Source of the DNA: JAULUH01 sp032111745
GTDB lineage: Bacteria; Chloroflexota; Anaerolineae; JAAEKA01
Direction: 5' to 3'
NCBI GenBank assembly: GCA_032111745.1
Contig: JAULUH010000331.1
Location: forward strand, 1 to 31,452
DNA length: 31,452 nucleotides
Shown here: positions 29,632 through 31,452 of the stretch, one piece after another
Position numbering within the stretch: position 1 is the stretch's first letter
Layout of the letters: each line of letters begins with the position of its first letter
Made by a program: the position numbers and the translations under genes
The notes under the pieces: generated by a model
Told to the model about the DNA's origin: nothing
Databases searched by the model: none
The model's input: the letters and a program-made list of their open reading frames with translations, nothing else

Positions 29632-31452
29632 ATGGTGAAGGTCTTAATCGTCGCCAAGACGCGGCAGAGGGCCGGCGCGTGCGTGGGAGGGATCACCTTC
29701 GACGAGCGTAGTGTGCGGCTGATTGCCGCCGATGCAGCGACCAACGAGCATGCCGGCCTGGAGTATGCGGTGGGCGAAGTTTGGGAGGTCGACGCAGTGG
29801 CGGCGGAGCAGGTCATCCCGCCGCACCTGGAGAACATAGTGGTGCGCCGCCGGAAACGCATGGGGATCATGAGCGACCCGGAACCGTTCATCCTGCGCGC
29901 CATGCCGCCCAGGGCTGGAGGGATTGAGGTACTCTACGACGGGCTGGCGCAGGCTGCTCCCGGCGGCGCGCTCTATATCACGGAGCGGGTCGGGGTGCCC
30001 ACGTACAGCACCATGTTCTGGCGGCCCGACCGCCCCCTACATCGGATGGAGGACGCCAAGCGCCTGCGCTACCGGTATGGGCAGGATGGGGGTGGGACCC
30101 TGGTCTTCGTGGGCTTCCAGGAGCCCGTGGCAGTGATCCCGGCGGCGACGTTGGTGCGCGTCTCGCTGGCCCACTGGTGGCGGCCCGAGGAGCGCCAGGA
30201 TGCGGAGTTGCGTTGTTATGTACAGTTGTCGGGGTATTTCCTGGGAAAGGCCGGTCACGAAAGGAGTCAAAGCGACAGCAGAAGCTACGCCGCACCTGGC
30301 CCGGTGGCGCCGCCTGAGGGTGTCTCTGCGGTGACTGGGGATAAGGCTACCCTGGTGGTGACCAGCGACAAGGCTACCCGTGAATCAACCGGCCAGGCTG
30401 CACTCGCGGCGACCGGCGACAAGGTCGCACCTGAGACGACTGCTGGCCAGGCTAACCCAGCAACCAGCGACCAGGCCGCGCCTGCGTTGATCGACGGCCA
30501 GGCGGTGCGGCCTGATGGCGACCTCGAGGGGGCACGGCGGTTGTTGAAGAGCGTCTTTGGCTTCGACGCGTTCTGGCCGCTACAGGCCGAGGTAATCGCC
30601 AACGTGTTGCAGCGCCGCGATACCCTGGCGGTGATGCCCACCGGTGGGGGCAAGTCCCTGTGCTACCAGCTGCCAGCGCTGCTGTGCGAAGGAACCACGG
30701 TGGTGGTCTCGCCGCTGATTGCCCTGATGCAGGACCAGGTGGACCAGCTGCGGGAGCTGAGGGTGGCGGCCGCCTATTTGAACAGCAGCCTGGACTATGC
30801 CAGCTATCTGCGCACGGCCGACCAGGTGAGGAGAGGCCAGGTCAAGTTGCTGTATACGTCACCGGAGACGTTGCTACGGCCTGAGACGTTGGTGATGCTC
30901 GATCAGTGTGCAGTCGATTGCCTGGTGATCGACGAGGCCCACTGCATCTCGGCGTGGGGCCACGATTTCCGCCCGGAGTATCGCCAGCTCCTACCCGTGC
31001 GCCAGCGCTATCCACAGGTTGTCTGCCTGGCCCTGACGGCCACGGCGACGCCACGGGTGCGGGAGGATATCGCCGGCATCCTGGGCTTCGCGGCGGCCAA
31101 TACCTTCATCGCCAGCTTCAACCGGCGCAACCTGGTCCTGGCCGTGCAGCCGCGCACCGATGGACTGGCGCAGGTGCTGGGATTTCTCGAGGGCCATCGC
31201 AGCCAATCAGGCATTGTCTACTGCAGCACGCGGCGCCAGGTGGACCTGCTGGCGGCGCAGCTGGCCCAGCTGGGCTGGCCAGCCCTGCCCTACCACGCGG
31301 GCATGGAGGACAGCATGCGGCAGAAGCACCAACGCAGCTTCATCCGCGACGATGCCGGCATCATGGTGGCCACCATCGCCTTCGGGCTGGGGATCAACAA
31401 ATCCAACGTGCGCTTCGTGCTGCATTACAACCTGCCCAAGGACGTGGAGAGC
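29632..31452 (+). CDS. RecQ-type helicase with novel N-terminal domain (3' end cut by window)
   Basis: The visible 607 residues form a fusion. Residues 1-205 (MVKVLIVAKTRQRAGACVGG, VRLIAADAATNEHAG, GEVWEVDAV, AHWWRPEERQD) are a beta-rich domain I do not know with certainty; it recalls what databases call a dual OB domain. Residues 230-295 are a repetitive linker. From about 296 a RecQ core follows: Walker A TGGGKS (337-342), SPLIALMQDQV, DEAH (434-437), the RecQ aromatic-rich loop CISAWGHDFRPEYRQL, ALTATAT, IVYCSTRRQV and VATIAFGLGINKSNVRFVLHY. Motif VI and any C-terminal domains lie outside. An in-frame ATG at 29584 is possible. No strong ribosome binding site is seen. Confidence 0.9.
   Translation, partial: MVKVLIVAKTRQRAGACVGGITFDERSVRLIAADAATNEHAGLEYAVGEVWEVDAVAAEQVIPPHLENIVVRRRKRMGIMSDPEPFILRAMPPRAGGIEVLYDGLAQAAPGGALYITERVGVPTYSTMFWRPDRPLHRMEDAKRLRYRYGQDGGGTLVFVGFQEPVAVIPAATLVRVSLAHWWRPEERQDAELRCYVQLSGYFLGKAGHERSQSDSRSYAAPGPVAPPEGVSAVTGDKATLVVTSDKATRESTGQAALAATGDKVAPETTAGQANPATSDQAAPALIDGQAVRPDGDLEGARRLLKSVFGFDAFWPLQAEVIANVLQRRDTLAVMPTGGGKSLCYQLPALLCEGTTVVVSPLIALMQDQVDQLRELRVAAAYLNSSLDYASYLRTADQVRRGQVKLLYTSPETLLRPETLVMLDQCAVDCLVIDEAHCISAWGHDFRPEYRQLLPVRQRYPQVVCLALTATATPRVREDIAGILGFAAANTFIASFNRRNLVLAVQPRTDGLAQVLGFLEGHRSQSGIVYCSTRRQVDLLAAQLAQLGWPALPYHAGMEDSMRQKHQRSFIRDDAGIMVATIAFGLGINKSNVRFVLHYNLPKDVES
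30319..30504 (+). repeat. Degenerate coding tandem repeat in the RecQ linker
   Basis: The linker residues 230-291 repeat a Thr/Ser-Gly/Ser-Asp-Lys/Gln-Ala unit about every 8-13 residues (TGDKAT, TSDKAT, STGQAA, TGDKVA, TAGQAN, TSDQAA). At DNA level units such as ACCAGCGACAAGGCTACC recur with changes, suggesting expansion by slippage. Confidence 0.7.

Noticed and set aside
1..31452. tRNA, rRNA, CRISPR array, IS element or prophage genes
   Set aside because: No cloverleaf-like sequence, regularly spaced direct repeats, transposase or integrase motifs were seen on reading both strands. A formal search was not possible.

Overview
The window is a high-GC chromosomal stretch of a free-living bacterium. 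The best guess is Chloroflexota (Anaerolineae-like), from a draft or metagenome assembly. The guess rests on gene content and style: a class A PBP with a Thr/Pro-rich tail, a LysM-M23 peptidase beside rho, a PII-CBS protein joined to an ArsB/NhaD permease, a fused membrane/spermidine-synthase-like protein, and intergenic GTAGGGGC-type palindromes. No rRNA or other taxonomic marker is present, so the assignment is tentative. Promoters are unusually readable: many match sigma70 TTGACA-17-TATAAT closely. A 10-N scaffold gap lies at 13542-13551.

Layout. 1-8000: membrane and ion-homeostasis genes (HdeD-like protein, mscL, an rRNA-methyltransferase-like protein, the PII-CBS/ArsB-NhaD pair, a uspA-nhaP operon, a YihY/BrkB protein). 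7900-9980: a minus-strand group with comEA, an unknown gene and a stomatin-like slipin. 10391-16153: envelope biogenesis and termination, with PBP1A converging on a LysM-M23 peptidase that follows rho; rho has a promoter predicted about 475 nt upstream. 16750-22004: small housekeeping genes (dodecin, a GT4 glycosyltransferase, Nudix-GNAT, an acylphosphatase/pcm/EF-Tu-domain-II-like operon, a double GNAT). 22042-27661: a fused membrane/spermidine-synthase-like protein, a polysaccharide deacetylase and rqcH (NFACT). 27738-28212: a DksA/TraR-type zinc-finger gene with a near-consensus promoter.

The right end is the most unusual part. A promoter at 28344 drives two overlapping DUF488 genes. The first ends in a textbook beta-clamp-binding pentapeptide (QLSLF). 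After a perfect 22-bp-arm palindrome comes a RecQ helicase gene, cut by the window end. Its product carries an uncharacterised N-terminal domain of about 205 residues and a repetitive Gly/Asp/Lys/Ala/Thr linker. Together these look like a DNA-repair or genome-defence module that deserves follow-up.

Two repeat families are scattered between genes. One is a palindrome built on GGGGCATGAATGG (three copies, one split by the N gap). The other is a degenerate repeat with GGGCTTCTCAAAAGCCC and a TCCGTGTTCGTCCGTG tail. Apart from these I see no insertion sequence, CRISPR array, tRNA or rRNA.
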